Shown: piece by piece, positions 1 through 11,579 of the stretch | Layout of the letters: each line of letters starts with the position of its first letter | Position numbering within the stretch: position 1 is the stretch's first letter | Source: Plotosus lineatus | Taxonomy: Eukaryota > Chordata > Actinopteri > Siluriformes > Plotosidae | DNA length: 64,000 nucleotides | Direction: 5' to 3' | NCBI GenBank assembly: GCA_024760905.1 | Contig: CM045750.1 | Span: 14,095,919-14,159,918 of the forward strand | Position numbers and translations under genes: made by a program | Notes under the pieces: generated by a model | Databases searched by the model: none | What the model saw: the letters and a program-made list of their open reading frames with translations, nothing else | Told to the model about the DNA's origin: nothing

Positions 1-366
1 AAGAGTGTCGTGTTGTCTACACTGAGGAGTTGAAACAGGCTTTGGGTGGTCAGGAAGTGCTTTCAGATGACTGGACAACCACAGCAAATGTGATCAGGGA
101 GACAGGTAGGAGAATACTTGGTGTTTCTTCTGGAAGGACAGGAGATAAGGAGACTTGGTGGTGGAATGAGGAAGTGTAGGAGTGTGTACAAAGGAAGAGG
201 TTAGTTATGAAGAAGGTTGCGGTGTCAATGGTCAAACAGAGGGCGTATGATGACTTGTATGCTAGGTTGGACAGTAAAGAGGGAGAAATTGATTTATACA
301 GGTTGGCATAGAGATGGGAAAGACGTGCAGCAAGTTAGAGTGATTAAGGACTGAGAGGGAAATTTA
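1..366 (+). mobile_element. RTE-clade LINE fragment (linker between endonuclease and RT)
   Basis: The translated pieces (FGWSGSAFR, LDNHSKCDQGDR and the stretch before the RT) match the same interval of the longer copy at 2,920-3,360. Several stops and a frameshift are present. It is cut by the window edge on the left and joins a different LINE at about 366. Confidence 0.75.
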
Positions 367-369
367 TTT

Positions 370-868
370 TTTTAGATAATCTTGGGCAATATTGTCTTGT
401 ATTTTGTGATGTATCCAAAGCATTTGATCGAGTCTGGCATAAAGGTTTATTGTACAAATTACAAAAGTATGGTATCAATGGAAATATTTTGAAATGGTTG
501 TCCAGTTGCATAAGCAATCAGAGTCAATCAGTTTTTATCAATGGAGCTTTATCCAAGACCAGAAATCTCACAGCTGGTGTCCCTCAGGGGTCAGTCCTAG
601 GTCCATTTCTATTCATTGTTCTGTGAATGATGTAGCAGATGAATTAGATTGCATAACTAGACTATTTGCCAATGGTACATCTCTTGGCTACTCATCATCA
701 GAAAGCAAACTAATCGAAACAACTTTAAATTCTAATTTATATAAGCTTAGTTTGTGGGCAAAAACATGGCTCATTAAATATAATCCATACAAAACAGAAG
801 CCGTAAACATTTTTTATGCAAAACACAAATTCCAACTCATGTATTATGTGGTTCCTCTGAGTGAGTAG
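370..868 (+). mobile_element. Jockey/CR1-L2-type LINE reverse transcriptase fragment
   Basis: In shifting frames the segment reads FCDVSKAFDRVWHKGLLYKLQKYG, SVFINGALSKTRNLTAGVPQGSVLGPFLFI and TRLFANGTSLGYSSS. These are RT motifs: the first catalytic Asp in FCDVSKAFD, the GVPQGSVLGP block, and a degenerate FADD box (here FANG). The catalytic aspartates of the FADD box are lost, so the copy is dead. Confidence 0.8.
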
Positions 869-1380
869 AAATATGAACGGTTATAAAATACTTTTTCTTT
901 GTGTTGCTTGGATTTCTGTTCAAGACGCTCTTATGAATGTCTTTACATTGTCAATATAGGCTACAGAGGTTAATTTTTAAATATTTCCTTCTGGGGGTTT
1001 GCCTCGTGATTTTTTTCAATGAAAAAAATGTACTTTGGCTCAAAAAAGTGAAAGTTGAAAAACACTGCCGGACACCATAGAAAACAGAGAGAGCGTCACT
1101 GCTACCTAGTGTAGAGGATGCGCAATCACACTTATAAAGCTTGCAGGTCGGTTTCTTCACTTTGTTTTTGTCCGTGACCCTAATGCAGCCGTGAGAAGAA
1201 GACCCTCAGCCTGCTCATACAACAGCACAGAGGATATGGATAGCCAAAACAGACTCGTAGAACATCCTGAGTAATACCTGAGAGATCTTAACCGACCTTG
1301 ACTGACTCAAAAAATAGAAGGTCCTGGCCCTTCTTGGTAAGTGCGAATACAGATTACAAGTTAGCAGAGGATATTTTATA
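868..1380. other. Unassigned spacer
   Basis: I see no gene, known repeat or RNA here. Short open frames on either strand have no recognisable motif. Confidence 0.5.
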
Positions 1381-1536
1381 GCCTCAAACCATAGACAGTG
1401 AGAGACAGAGTCGGACTTTGATAGCCCAGTCAGCTGCACTGGGGGGTTGGGGGACAGCAGTGACAACCTGTTCCGAGTGAGGCTTGAACCTTAGGATCAG
1501 TGATTCAGCACCTGACGACCAAGCCACCACTGCCTT
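1380..1536 (-). mobile_element. tRNA-derived SINE, head and part of body
   Basis: On the minus strand it starts GGCAGTGGTGGC, carries a degraded B box, then the body with the AGTGCAGCTGACTGGGCTATC block and the CACTGTCTATGG block shared by the other copies. The tail is missing. Confidence 0.7.
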
Positions 1537-1689
1537 GACATATGAAGAGATGGACAATGACAGTTCAGCAGAGGGAAAAAGAAGAGGCGCCATATTGTTG
1601 TGCAAACCAGCAGTACAGCTGTACCCTGACTGTTACAACACAATTCCAACAAAAGAAGTGATCTTCATTTTTGTGGGTTATATTCAATA

Positions 1690-3395
1690 GAGAATGGAAT
1701 ACAGCCGTGAGGGGGGGCACAAACAAGTGCCCACCCTCACTCCGGTCCCAAGCCCGGAGAAATGCAGAGGGTTGCGACAGGAAGGACATCCGGCGTAAAA
1801 TATTTGCCAAAACACAAAATGCAAACCATAAAGACAAATCTCATACCGGATCGGTCGAGGCCCGGGTTAACAACCACTGCAATCAGTGCTGCTAACCAAC
1901 AGGGTGCTGGTGGAAATTGGACTACTGTTGGTCGAAGACGTCGAAGAAGAAGATGCGGGAGGCGTGTCAGTAAGCAGAGAGAAGAGGAAAGGCATGAGTT
2001 TAGGACTGAGAGTAGGGACTTTGAATGTTGGAACTATGGCAGGTAGGGTGCTGGCTGACATGATGCAGAGGAGAATGGTGGACATACTGTGTGTTCAGGA
2101 GACCAGGTGGAAAGGTAGCAAGGCTCGAAACTTAGGAGCAGGGTTTAAGCTGATTTTTCATGATGTGGATGGGAAGAGAAATGGAGTAGTAGTCATCTTG
2201 AAGGAGGGGTTGGTCAGGAATGTTCTAGAAGTGAAAAGAATGTTAGACAGAGTGATGAGTCTCAAGTTCGAAATTGAAGGCGTGATGTTCAATGTTGTTA
2301 GTGCTTATGCCCCACAGGCAGGATGTGAGCTAGAAGAGAAGGAGAGATTCCGAAGCGAGTTCGATGAAGTAATGCAGAATACCCCCAGAGGTGAAAGAGT
2401 GGTCTTTGGTGCAGACGTCAATGGACATGTTGGTGCAATCAACAGAGGGGACGAGGAAGTGATGGGCAGGTTTGGTATTCAAGACAGGAACACAGAAGGA
2501 CAGATATTGATAGATTTAGCAAAAAAGATGGAAATGGCTGTGGTGAATATTTTCTTCCAGAAGAGAGAGGAGCATAGGGTGACTTATAAACGTGGAGGTA
2601 GGAGCACACAGGTAGACAACATCTTGTGGAGGCGATGTCATTTGAAGGAAGTCAGTGACTGCAAAGTAGTACCAAAGAAACGATTCATGGATGTGGTGAA
2701 GGAGGACATGAAGGTCGTTGGTGTAAGAGAAGAAGATGCAAAGGATAGGATGAGATGGAGGCAGATGATTCGCTGTGGCGACCCCTGAAGGGAAAAGCCG
2801 AAAGGAAAAGAAGGAGTGACTGCAAAGTAGTAGTGGGTGAGAGTGTTGCCAAATAGCATAGGATGGTGTTGTGCAGGATGATGCTGATGGTAAGAAAGGT
2901 GAAGAAGGCAAAGGCAGAGCAGAAGACAGGCTTTGGGTGGTCAGGAAGTGCTTCCAGATGACTGGACAACTACAGCTAATGTGATCAGGGAGACAGGTAG
3001 GAGAGTACTTGGCGTGTCCTCTGGAAGGACAGTAGATAAGGAGACTTGGTGTTGGAATGAGGAAGTGCAGGAGTGTGTACAAAACAAGCGGTCAGCTAAG
3101 AAGAAATGGGACATAGAGAGGACCGAAGAGAGTAAACAGGAGTACAGGGATACACAGAGTAAGGAAAGATAGCGGTGTCAAAGGCCAAACAGAGGGCATA
3201 TGATGACTTGTATCTAGGTTGGACAGTAAAGAGGAGGAAATTTATACAGGTTGGCACAGCAGAGAAATATAGATGGGAAGGACGTACAGCAAGTTAGAGT
3301 GATTAAGGACAGAGTGGGAAACATGTTGACTGATGACACAAGTGTGCTGGGAAGATGGAGAGAGTACTTTGAAGGGCTGATGAATGAGGAAAATG
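1690..3395 (+). mobile_element. RTE-clade (Rex3-like) LINE, 5' half with endonuclease
   Basis: 5' UTR-like sequence (1,690-1,880) is followed by an open frame from 1,886 with an apurinic endonuclease domain: [46 protein letters not shown]. The frame appears to run on to 2,788, but only because a 143-base piece of another RTE 3' end is inserted at 2,672. After that insertion the original element resumes (VGESVAK) with stops and breaks off near 3,395, before the RT domain. Confidence 0.85.
2672..2814 (+). mobile_element. 143-base 5'-truncated RTE 3' end nested in another RTE copy
   Basis: The insert carries only the RTE C-terminus (RFMDVVKEDMKVVGVREEDA...WRQMIRCGDP), its stop and the 3' end with GATTCGCTGTGGCGACC and an A-rich GAAAAGAAG end. 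An exact 18-base target-site duplication flanks it (2654-2671 and 2815-2832). Confidence 0.85.
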
Positions 3396-3647
3396 ATCAG
3401 TTAATCCACTTATTATGGAAGAAAAATTGTCATGAAAAGGGGCTGTAACTTCTTTTCATACACGGGCATATCTAGAAATACCTAATTAATAGAGCATGAT
3501 CATCTCCAACAACACCGTCACTCTTTTTAGAATATTTAACATAATGCGTAGCACCAGAAACATAGAGACATCACCCAAATTTGTGGCTCTGATAGAGAAT
3601 AAAAACGATTCTGAAAGCTTTAAAATCACAGGGAAATGATAACTATT

Positions 3648-3651
<4 letters not shown>

Positions 3652-3716
<65 letters not shown>
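3652..3716. repeat. (CA)n microsatellite
   Basis: About 32 AC units with one interruption. It creates the artificial Cys-Val frames on the minus strand. Confidence 0.95.
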
Positions 3717-3718
<2 letters not shown>

Positions 3719-3769
3719 CACTGTTTCAAAGCTAATCGGAAAAAGAATAAATAAATTATTTATCAGATA

Positions 3770-4060
3770 CTATCTCCATATTTATCAGATACTGTCTCCA
3801 ACGACAGTCATGTGATTATAAAACATTTTTATAATTTTAAAAATCGATCTCAAGGCTGACTAACAAAAATGAATATCTTAGAAATGTTTCTGTTTTGTGT
3901 CCCTCACGCTCTCAGGTTTTCTTGGTAATTTTCGATAAGACTTATAATTATCAGGCAAAGTTTACAGCTGGACATTTCTTTTTATTATTTGTGAATCACA
4001 TAAATTAATATTCGATAAATGCAATATTCTAAAATAATTCTGCAGTGTGGGCAGCACAAG
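3770..4060. repeat. Dispersed repeat, inverted relative to 11,657-12,265
   Basis: The stretch around ATCGATCTCAAGGCTGACTA, GGACATTTCTTTTTATTATT and CGATAAATGCAATATTC recurs in reverse complement at 11,657-11,705 and 12,045-12,265. The second locus is split by a SINE. Confidence 0.75.
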
Positions 4061-4650
4061 GACACAGTACTTAGCATGTCTGACTCACAGCAAGAAGGCC
4101 TGGGTGTGATTACTGGGCTCGGGGTTTCTGTGTGAAGTGGGCATGTTCTCCCTGTGCTCGCATAGGTTTTATTCAGGTTCTCCGGTTTCCTCCGACAGTC
4201 CAAAAACATGCACAGTAGGCTAACTGGCTGTTTCAGATTGCTCCTAGGTGTGTATGTGCATGTGAATGGATGTGGTGTGTGTGTGTGTGTGTGTGTGCAG
4301 GATACAAACTGCATACTGTATAAAACTTATTTCACAGTGTTTGTACACCGCTTCTTCTGATAATCTTGTCTGCACTCTGTTCAAAGTCCCAGAGCTTCTG
4401 GCTGAAACAGTTTACTTGTTTGTCTCACATTTTCATTTGCATGTGGACTTTAGGCAGAACCAGGAAACTAATGTGGGAAGGATAACAAGAAAGAAGTTGT
4501 GAGTGCGCGTGTGAATGGATGTAGCGTGTGTTGGCCATGAGATGGCCTGGCAAGCTGTCCAGGATGTCCTCTGCCTTTGCCCAGAGTTGAATGAGATGGT
4601 CACCATCCTCCCTGCCACCCTAAATAGGATCACGTGACTAAGACAATTAA
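4052..4650 (+). mobile_element. SINE of the GGCACGGTGG-type teleost family, interrupted
   Basis: Head at 4,052-4,260 (TCACAGCAAGAAGGCCTGGG, GTTTCCTCCGACAGTCCAAA, ACATGCACAGTAGGCTAACT). A tail with GATGGCCTGGCAAGCTGTCC and GGATCACGTGACTAAG at 4,540-4,650. Between them lie a (GT)11 tract and about 130 bases that resemble 4,965-5,075. Confidence 0.7.
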
Positions 4651-5254
4651 AAAAACGAATGGATTTCTGCAGTGTTTGCTTTTCTGCGTAAAGTGGTCTT
4701 CATCACCGAATCAAGGGAGTAATAACTCTTGGACCACTGATATCAGCCGATACATCCACACAAATACTCAACAAGTGATTCTCTTGGGAAACAGGTGGCA
4801 AATTTTATGAATAACAACTCAAGGAAGGTATCGGTTTTTGAAAGTACTCATCTTAGGTGATGCGCCACATCAAATATTACAAGCTGTATATGAGATTAAA
4901 TACATAGACTTACTGGTGGATGCCAACACAATGAAATGTGTTTGTTCACTTCTGGTAATCATATCTGTGCTCTGTTTAAATTCCTAGGGCTTAATGCTGA
5001 AGAGATGAACTTGTTCTCACACGTCCATTTGCATGTGGGCTTTCGGCAGAATGAAGAACCTGCGTGAGATGGATAACGTGAGAAAAAGAGGTTTGCATTT
5101 ATTACACAGGAGCAGTCATAGATCTGATGCCAATATAAAACAATTATCTGTTTTCTCATGGGGTCTTTCACACATGGTCTCAGATTTTACTCTTAAGGCA
5201 GGTCAGCTCCTTTGTTGCACGCAGACTTTTATTTTGAAATTTCAAAAGGATGTT

Positions 5255-5507
5255 CCCCCAGTGCAGTTTACCAGTTATCATTGGTTAGCCATGTCTCTCA
5301 CTGTCCATGTCAAAAGAGGCACTGAAAACAACCACTGCTGGTTTTCGGAAAAAGTAGGCCATTGGGTTACCATCAATGTGTTTCTACTCTGCGATATCTG
5401 GGGAGCTGTTCAGGGTGTACTCTATCCTCTCACAGAGTCGGCTGAAATGGGCGCCAGCCTCCTTTGCTACCCAAAATAGGATTAAACGGTTCTGAAATTG
5501 AATGAGT
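5255..5507 (+). mobile_element. tRNA-type SINE, 5'-truncated, second (L2-like) tail
   Basis: Body and tail are recognisable: CACTGTCCATG, the AGGGTGTACTCTATCC block, GGCGCCAGCCTCC and AGGATTAAACGGTTCTG. The tRNA head is missing. Confidence 0.7.
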
Positions 5508-5577
5508 GAATGCTTTATCAGTTTCTATCTGTTGGGTATTTCCCACATTGAAAATTAACAAAAACACTATGCACTAG

Positions 5578-5770
5578 AGCAGGGGTCGGTAACCCGCAGC
5601 TTCGGAGCCGCATTTGAGTCTTTCACCTCTCTGATGCAGCTCCGTGGCTTTTAAAAATAATGAATGTGTACTTTACAGTGGCCGACGGTGCAAACGTGCT
5701 TCATATACAAAAAAACCTCATAACAAAAAACAACTCCAAAAAAAAAAAAAATGATGTTATTTACTCATGT
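5578..5770 (+). mobile_element. hAT-type element, left end
   Basis: Starts with CAGGGGTCGGTAACCCGC and continues CTTCGGAGCCGC and CTCCGTGGCT, a sequence type common at the ends of fish hAT elements. A matching opposite end (GAGCCACAGGTTCCCGACCC) is found at 10,930-10,950. Whether the two belong to one insertion is not clear. Confidence 0.55.
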
Positions 5771-6565
5771 TGGAAGCATTCCGGGCTCGCACGGGTAGTG
5801 AGTTAAACCAGTTTTCACCTGAATGGCGGGAGAATCTGCCTAAGGCAGAGTCCTGCAACTGTCGTATACCAACAGGTACCCAGTAGTAACCCTGCAAAAA
5901 TGCTCTTTTTAGGGGTGAAAATTCCATAGATGAAAATTACCAGTCACAGGTGAGGGCGGATATTCATTTGATCCGGGCTGGGTGATTGTGTGTGTGTGTT
6001 CTTGTAGACATGGCTATCGTTGTATTAATCAACTACATTAAGAGTCTCTGTATTTTTTGATCTCCTGTGTTGGTGGAGGAAGCACGCCACCAAACCCTTG
6101 CGCTTGTGGTAAAGAGTGCTCTTGTCATCCCAGTTGCAGTGCAGCGAGCGAGAGAGATTTTTCTGCCGCCGGGATTTGTAACTCAGGAACGGAAATCTCA
6201 GCTGAAGTAAAACGGTGGATGAGATTTGGTTTATGCACAGCAATCTCCAAATTAAATAACTCTCCTCACAGTGACAAAATAAAACACTGGGTCTGGTTCA
6301 GTCTTCACTCTGAGAATGGGTCGGTCAGTGCAGTATAAAGTATTTCCAAAGAATGTTGAGAAGGCTCCTTCTTAAAACAAGTCTTCATCTACTGTGTCAT
6401 TTTTGTCAATTAAAACGACGACAAAACAACATTAATATAAAAAATAAAGAAAAAGAAGACCCCACGAAGGGAGTGATGGTGAGGTCGACTACCCAACCAG
6501 TTAACATATCTGGCTGCACCCCTTCCCTCCTTTTGTAGGATAGCTATTCTTTTTCTTTATAAAAA

Positions 6566-6972
6566 TACAGTAGGCTCTTTGACTATTCGTGGTTTTGCAT
6601 TTGCGCCTGCGCACATTCGCTGATTTCCGAGCAACTGTCACGTGATTCAAATTCAACCAATGGTTGTCCTCCTTCCTGCTGATTGGTTGAGATGATAATG
6701 TCATTGGATGTCTCTTCTGAAAAAATAAGACTTTTCCTGAAGAAAGGACAGTTTCCTCTGAAGTGCCTGAAGAGGAATAAACATCTGAACTGTTGTAAAG
6801 CACCGTGGTATTAAAGTCTTTTTCAATTATTATTCCAGTACAGTACCTAAGTTAATGTTTAGAATGTTTGTGTGTGAGATTTTATGTACTGTGGTGTAGC
6901 ATGTTTATCCTTTTGTTTTTTTGTCCAATTTATTACTCTTCGTGTTATTTTCTGTTCTTTTATCTTTGGTCT
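6566..6972 (+). mobile_element. Tigger/pogo-like non-autonomous element, homologous to 41,110-41,610
   Basis: Starts ACAGTAGGCTCTTTGACTAT. Both copies share GAGCAACTGTCACGTGATTC, GCTGATTGGTTGAGATGAT, AGTCTTTTTCAATTATTATT and GTGAGATTTTATGTACTGTG. The RTE LINE at 6,972 seems to have landed in its right part. Confidence 0.65.
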
Positions 6973-8665
6973 GTGTTATACAGGTTGGCACAGCAGAGAA
7001 ATAGAGAAAGGAAGGATGTGCAGCAAGTGAGAGTGATTAAGGACAGAGAGGGAAATGTATTGACTGATGACAGAAAAGTGCTGGGACGATGGAAAGAGTA
7101 CTTTGAAGGGCTGATGAATGAGGAAAATGAGAGAGAAAAAAGAGTAGAAGAGGTGAACATTGAGGACCAGGAAGTATCAAAGATTAGTTAGGGTGAAGTG
7201 AGGAGGGCATTGAAGAGGATGAAGAGCGGAAAGGCAGTTGGTCCTGATGATATCCCTGTGAAGGTATGGAAATGTCTAGGAGAGTTAGCAGTAGATTTTC
7301 TGACAAGAACATTCAACAAGGTCTTCGAGAGTAGGAGGATGCAGGAGGAATTGAGAAGTGTGCTCATTCCCATTTTTAATAAAAAGGGAGACGTGCAGAG
7401 TTGTGGCAACTACAGAGGGATAAAGTTGATGAGCCATACGATGAAGTTATGGGAAAGAATAGTGGAAGCTAGACTAAGGGCAGAGGTCAGCATTTGTGAA
7501 CAGCAGTTTGGTTTCATGCCAGGAAAGAGCACCACAGATGCAGTGCTTGCTTTGAGGATTTTAATAGAGAAGTACAGAGAAGGTCAGAGGGAGCTGCATT
7601 GTGCCTTTGTGGATCTGGAGAAAGCATATGGCTGGGTGCTGAGAGAGGAACTGTGGTATTGCATTAGGAAGTCTGTAGTGGCAGAGAAGTATGTTTGAGT
7701 GGTGCAGGACATGTATGAGAGATGTAAGACAGTGATGAGGTGTGTTGTCGGCGTGACAGAAGAGTTCAAGGTGGAGGTGGGACTGCATCAAGGGTCAGCT
7801 CTGAGCCCCTTCTTGTTTGCTATGGTGATGGACAGGCTGACAGACGAGGTTAGACAAGATTCCACATGGACTATGATGTTTGCAGATGACATTGTGATCT
7901 GTAGTGAAAGCAGAGAACAAGTGCAGGAAAATCTAGAGAGGTGGAGGTATGCCCTGGAAATGAGAGGAATGAAGGTTAGCCTCACTAAGACAGAATACAT
8001 GTGTGTGAACAACAAGGATTGAGAGGACAGGAACGGTGAGGTTACAGGGAGCAGAGATAAAGAAGGTGGAGGATTTTAAGTACTTTGGCTCAACAATCCA
8101 GAGCAATAAAAATTGTGGAAAAGAGGTGAAGAAGCACGTGCAGGCAGGTTGGAATGGTTGGAGAAAAGTGTCCGGTGTGATGTGTGATAGGAAGGTATCA
8201 TCAAGAATGAAAGGAAAATGTACAAGATGGTGATGAGACCCGTGATGTATGGTTTAGAAACAGTGGCACTGAGGAAAAGACAGGAGGCAGAGCTGAAGGT
8301 AGCAGAGATGAAAATGTTGAGGTTCTCTTTGGGAGTAACCAGGATGGATGGAATCAGGAATGAGTACATCAGAGGGACAGCACATGTAAGATGTTTTAGA
8401 GCCAAAGTCAGAGAGGATAGATTGAGATGGTTTGGACATGTACAGAGGAGGGATAGTGAATATACTGGTCGTAGGATGCTGAGGTTGGAACTATCAGGCA
8501 GAAAGCCTAGAGGAAGACCAAAGAGAAGATTTATGGATATGGTGAAGGAGGACATGAAGGTAATTGGTGTAAGAGAAGAAGATGCAGAGGATAGGGTAAG
8601 ATGAAGGCAGATGATTCGTTGTGGCGACCCCTGAAGGGAACAGCCGAATGGAAAAGAAGAAGATT
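6972..8665 (+). mobile_element. RTE-clade (Rex3-like) LINE with reverse transcriptase, 5'-truncated
   Basis: The segment carries the RT half: LGRWKEYFEGLMNEENE, KRMKSGKAVGPDDIPVKVWK, ERIVEARLRAEVSICEQQFG, GLHQGSALSPFLFAMVMDRL, MFADDIVICSES with both aspartates intact, then the C-terminal domain YIRGTAHVRCF, RLRWFGHVQRRDSEY, KEDMKVIGVREEDAEDR. There are in-frame stops (after KIS at about 7,190, after EKYV at 7,698 and near 8,020) and a frameshift near 8,215. It ends GCGACCCCTGAAGGGAACAG and a GAAGAAG tail. It would have encoded the polymerase that copies its RNA at a nicked target; this copy cannot. Confidence 0.9.
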
Positions 8666-8839
8666 TGTATAATTTTGAAGTAATATATAATTGCATGTGC
8701 AGTGCTTGTATATACGTACAGTAAATCTATGATTTGGATGGAGTCAATCAGACTGGGATACTCAAACGTCTGGCATCCATAGTCACCTGCTACGCCAACT
8801 GATGCAGACATTTGTGTAAATACTAGTAACTGGTGTGTT

Positions 8840-8960
8840 AACATGCTTCTGGCATCACTGGCCATTGCATGTATCCGCTCTATCTTAACAAGGGCAGAAT
8901 CCCTCCTGGACAGCTCACCGGCCATCACAGGGCAGAAACGCTGATGGCTATGTAGCCTAC
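8840..8960 (-). mobile_element. SINE tail fragment (second tail type)
   Basis: Reverse complement of the tail module: TCCGCTCTATC, CTGGACAGCTCACCGGCCAT, CAGGGCAGAAACGCTGATGG. No head. Confidence 0.55.
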
Positions 8961-8994
8961 TCGTCAGTTGTGTAAATATAGCCTGTACATGTGT

Positions 8995-8995
<1 letters not shown>

Positions 8996-9038
<43 letters not shown>
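8996..9038. repeat. (CA)n microsatellite followed by an A run
   Basis: About 21 AC units, then a 22-base A run at 9,053-9,074. Confidence 0.95.
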
Positions 9039-9041
<3 letters not shown>

Positions 9042-9774
9042 ATATGACGCGTAAAAAAAAAAAAAAAAAAAAAAAGAGTAAAAAGGTGTGTAAAAAGAAC
9101 TTGATGCAAAATGGCTCATGATAGCTAAATTTGACTGATTACTGAAGTAAATAAAATTCAGGTTATTCTAAAACTATCAATTTTTCAGTCAAGATGTCTT
9201 CATAGAAGATGTATAAAGTTGCTGGTGTGCTTGACCTGCTTGAAACTGGAGATGAAAGCAACATCGGCGAACTCTGAGATGAAAAGGATACCCACGGCAG
9301 AACAGATAGTGACAAGGAGTAATCTCCATTAGGTACAATTGTGAGATTTTATGTTCTGTAGCATGTTTAACAAATGATACCAAAGGGATAAACTTGCTTT
9401 ATGTCCTTTAACATTGAACGTGACGGCTCCAAGATGGCGCTGCCTTGAGGGCGACATCGAGGAGTTCTCAGAGTCAAATTGTTTCTTTGTTCATTTTAAT
9501 TTGTTTTGTATGTTGTTGTTTGTTTGTTGCACTATGCTTGTTCAGCCCCTCCCCGCCTGGGCTTATTGTTAGCCGGGGTGCAGCTAGCATTGAGCTACCA
9601 TAGCATATTAGCTCAGGATGGGAGTTGAGCATGCTTGGTTCTAAACGTCTGATCTCATAGCTGTAGTAGGGTCACCAGGTCATAGACGAGCATAGTGCAA
9701 AAAACAAACAAACAATCGCAACCAAACCCCCGCGAATAACGAGGGCCTACTGTATATAAATACACACACATTGA

Positions 9775-10021
9775 TGGGAGATTTCCTTTTGGCTTTTTCC
9801 CTTTATCAGGGGTCGCCACAGCAAATGATTCGCACGTTTTGATTGTGGCATAGGATTTTACCACGAATGCCCTTCCTGACACAACCCTTTAGCAAGGGAC
9901 AGAAACATGCTGATGGCTTTGCAGCCTACTCTTTACGAAAGTTAGCAATGGTTCTTTTACATGAACCTCTCACTATAGACAGTGCGTGATATGGCCGGCC
10001 TTTGATAACCCAATTAGCTGC

Positions 10022-10057
<36 letters not shown>

Positions 10058-10137
10058 GGGGGGGGGCAGTGATAACCCTGTGGAGAGTGGGACTTGAACC
10101 CCCAACCTTAGGATAAGCGAACCACCACTGCCCCTAT
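9775..10137 (-). mobile_element. tRNA-derived SINE with RTE tail
   Basis: On the minus strand: tRNA head near 10,135, body with CAGTGCAGCTAATTGGGTTA, tail with AAGGGCATTCGTGG and GATTGCTGTGGCGACC-like end, finishing GCCAAAAGGAAATC. A (GT)15-G run (10,024-10,066) has expanded inside the body. Confidence 0.8.
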
Positions 10138-10669
10138 GTAAATACTGAATACAACTAAATTTAAACAGAAGACTGACAATTTGAGAGTATAATAAGACTC
10201 TGAATTTATTTTAAACGACATTGTCATAATGAAGTTATTTATGAATAAGAAAAATACTTCTTACTATTAATGTGACTTCTGGTGCTGCATGGTTTTGCTG
10301 GTGGCTTTGTAGTCTAGTTGATACGTGGTGAGGTTCAGCTTCATGAGGGCGTTTAGGCTTCCATCTGTTAAATATGACTGCAGGTTGGTCTTGATGTTTT
10401 TTAGGTGAGAAGGACTGCTTGCATGCATATGTAGAGCCAAACATGGTCAATATGGCAAGACTCACACGCTGCAGTGTTTATGTGATAGGAAGCGCGTTCC
10501 AAGTTTTGGCAATCTGCGAGTTGAAGTTTTTCCATGGTCTGTCCATTTGTGTTTGCTTGCCATCTGTGCTTATCTTGGTGCAAATTAGCTGATCAAAAAT
10601 GAGGAAATTTACCTCTTTACTCAAAAGCAACATGCGCAGTATGTGGCTGTCGTTATAGTCCAATAAAAT

Positions 10670-10955
10670 TAGAGTTTCAAGGTATCGGACCCACCTGCAT
10701 ACTGGCGTACAGAAAGGATTGGCTCTCCGCTGCGCGCCACAGTGACATTTGGCATTGAAAATAGATGTATAGATTTAAATGCGTGAGATTTATTCATCTG
10801 TTTTTGTTTTATTTCATGGATTTTTTTTGTATTTTTATTTTATTGACAGTGAAATTATGTATTCGTTATTCTGTTAAGAAAGGCCATCTGATTTATCTGA
10901 GAGCCAGATACAGTCATCAAAAGAGCCACAGGTTCCCGACCCCTTTTCTAGAAGC
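10670..10955 (+). mobile_element. hAT-type element, right end
   Basis: Ends in a degenerate inverse of the 5,578 terminus. The internal part has no coding content. It is either the far end of the same element or a separate relic. Confidence 0.5.
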
Positions 10956-11185
10956 TTCTAGATCTGTTTTATGATTTTTTTTCCCCCCCTGCAGTTTGCC
11001 AATTGCGTCGCAGGTGACCTTTGTGCTCATCACAAGTTTTTTTTTTAATGTTTATTTATTTAAAAAAAAAAACAAGACTGTATTGTACCAACAGCCACAA
11101 TGCGAGGTGGACAGGGTATATTTAAAGTAGAATGGCAGGAGACCAAAGACTACACTGATTGGATAAACTTTGGCAAAAGCCGGCA

Positions 11186-11570
11186 TCATGCGTATTGCAG
11201 TTGGGGCTCTGAGGGAGATGCATTAAAGTCGCACATAAAATCAAATGTCACCTTCTCAAAAAACATGTAAAGGCTTAAGAACCAAAAGGGCATGATGGTA
11301 CTGTGATAATGGACTATTACAAAGGAAATGCAGTTGAAACAACTGCCACAAGCACTGTTAGCATTACCACGACTACGCCAGGTGAATCCGCACCAGTAAA
11401 GGTGTATAATATTTATTGCCCCTCTTATACATTTCAAATGACTTTGAAATCCAGACCCACCTCACTAAATTTTAAGGCCAGACTATCCATTAAGTAACTA
11501 GATTTTGGAAATCAATGATTACATGAATTTTACGTCTATATCAGTGCTTCTTAAATAGTGGGCCGGGCAC
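11186..11570. other. Unassigned spacer
   Basis: No recognisable gene or repeat. Short open frames lack motifs. Confidence 0.4.
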
Positions 11571-11579
11571 AGTTTGATG

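Noticed and set aside
1886..2788. A 300-residue endonuclease-like protein as a host gene
   Set aside because: It is the RTE LINE endonuclease fused to an RTE tail by a nested insertion with target duplication.
5578..10955. One 5.4-kb hAT element with ends at 5,578 and 10,950
   Set aside because: The ends could match, but the interior is a pile of other repeats and no transposase is visible. I could not show that they are one insertion.
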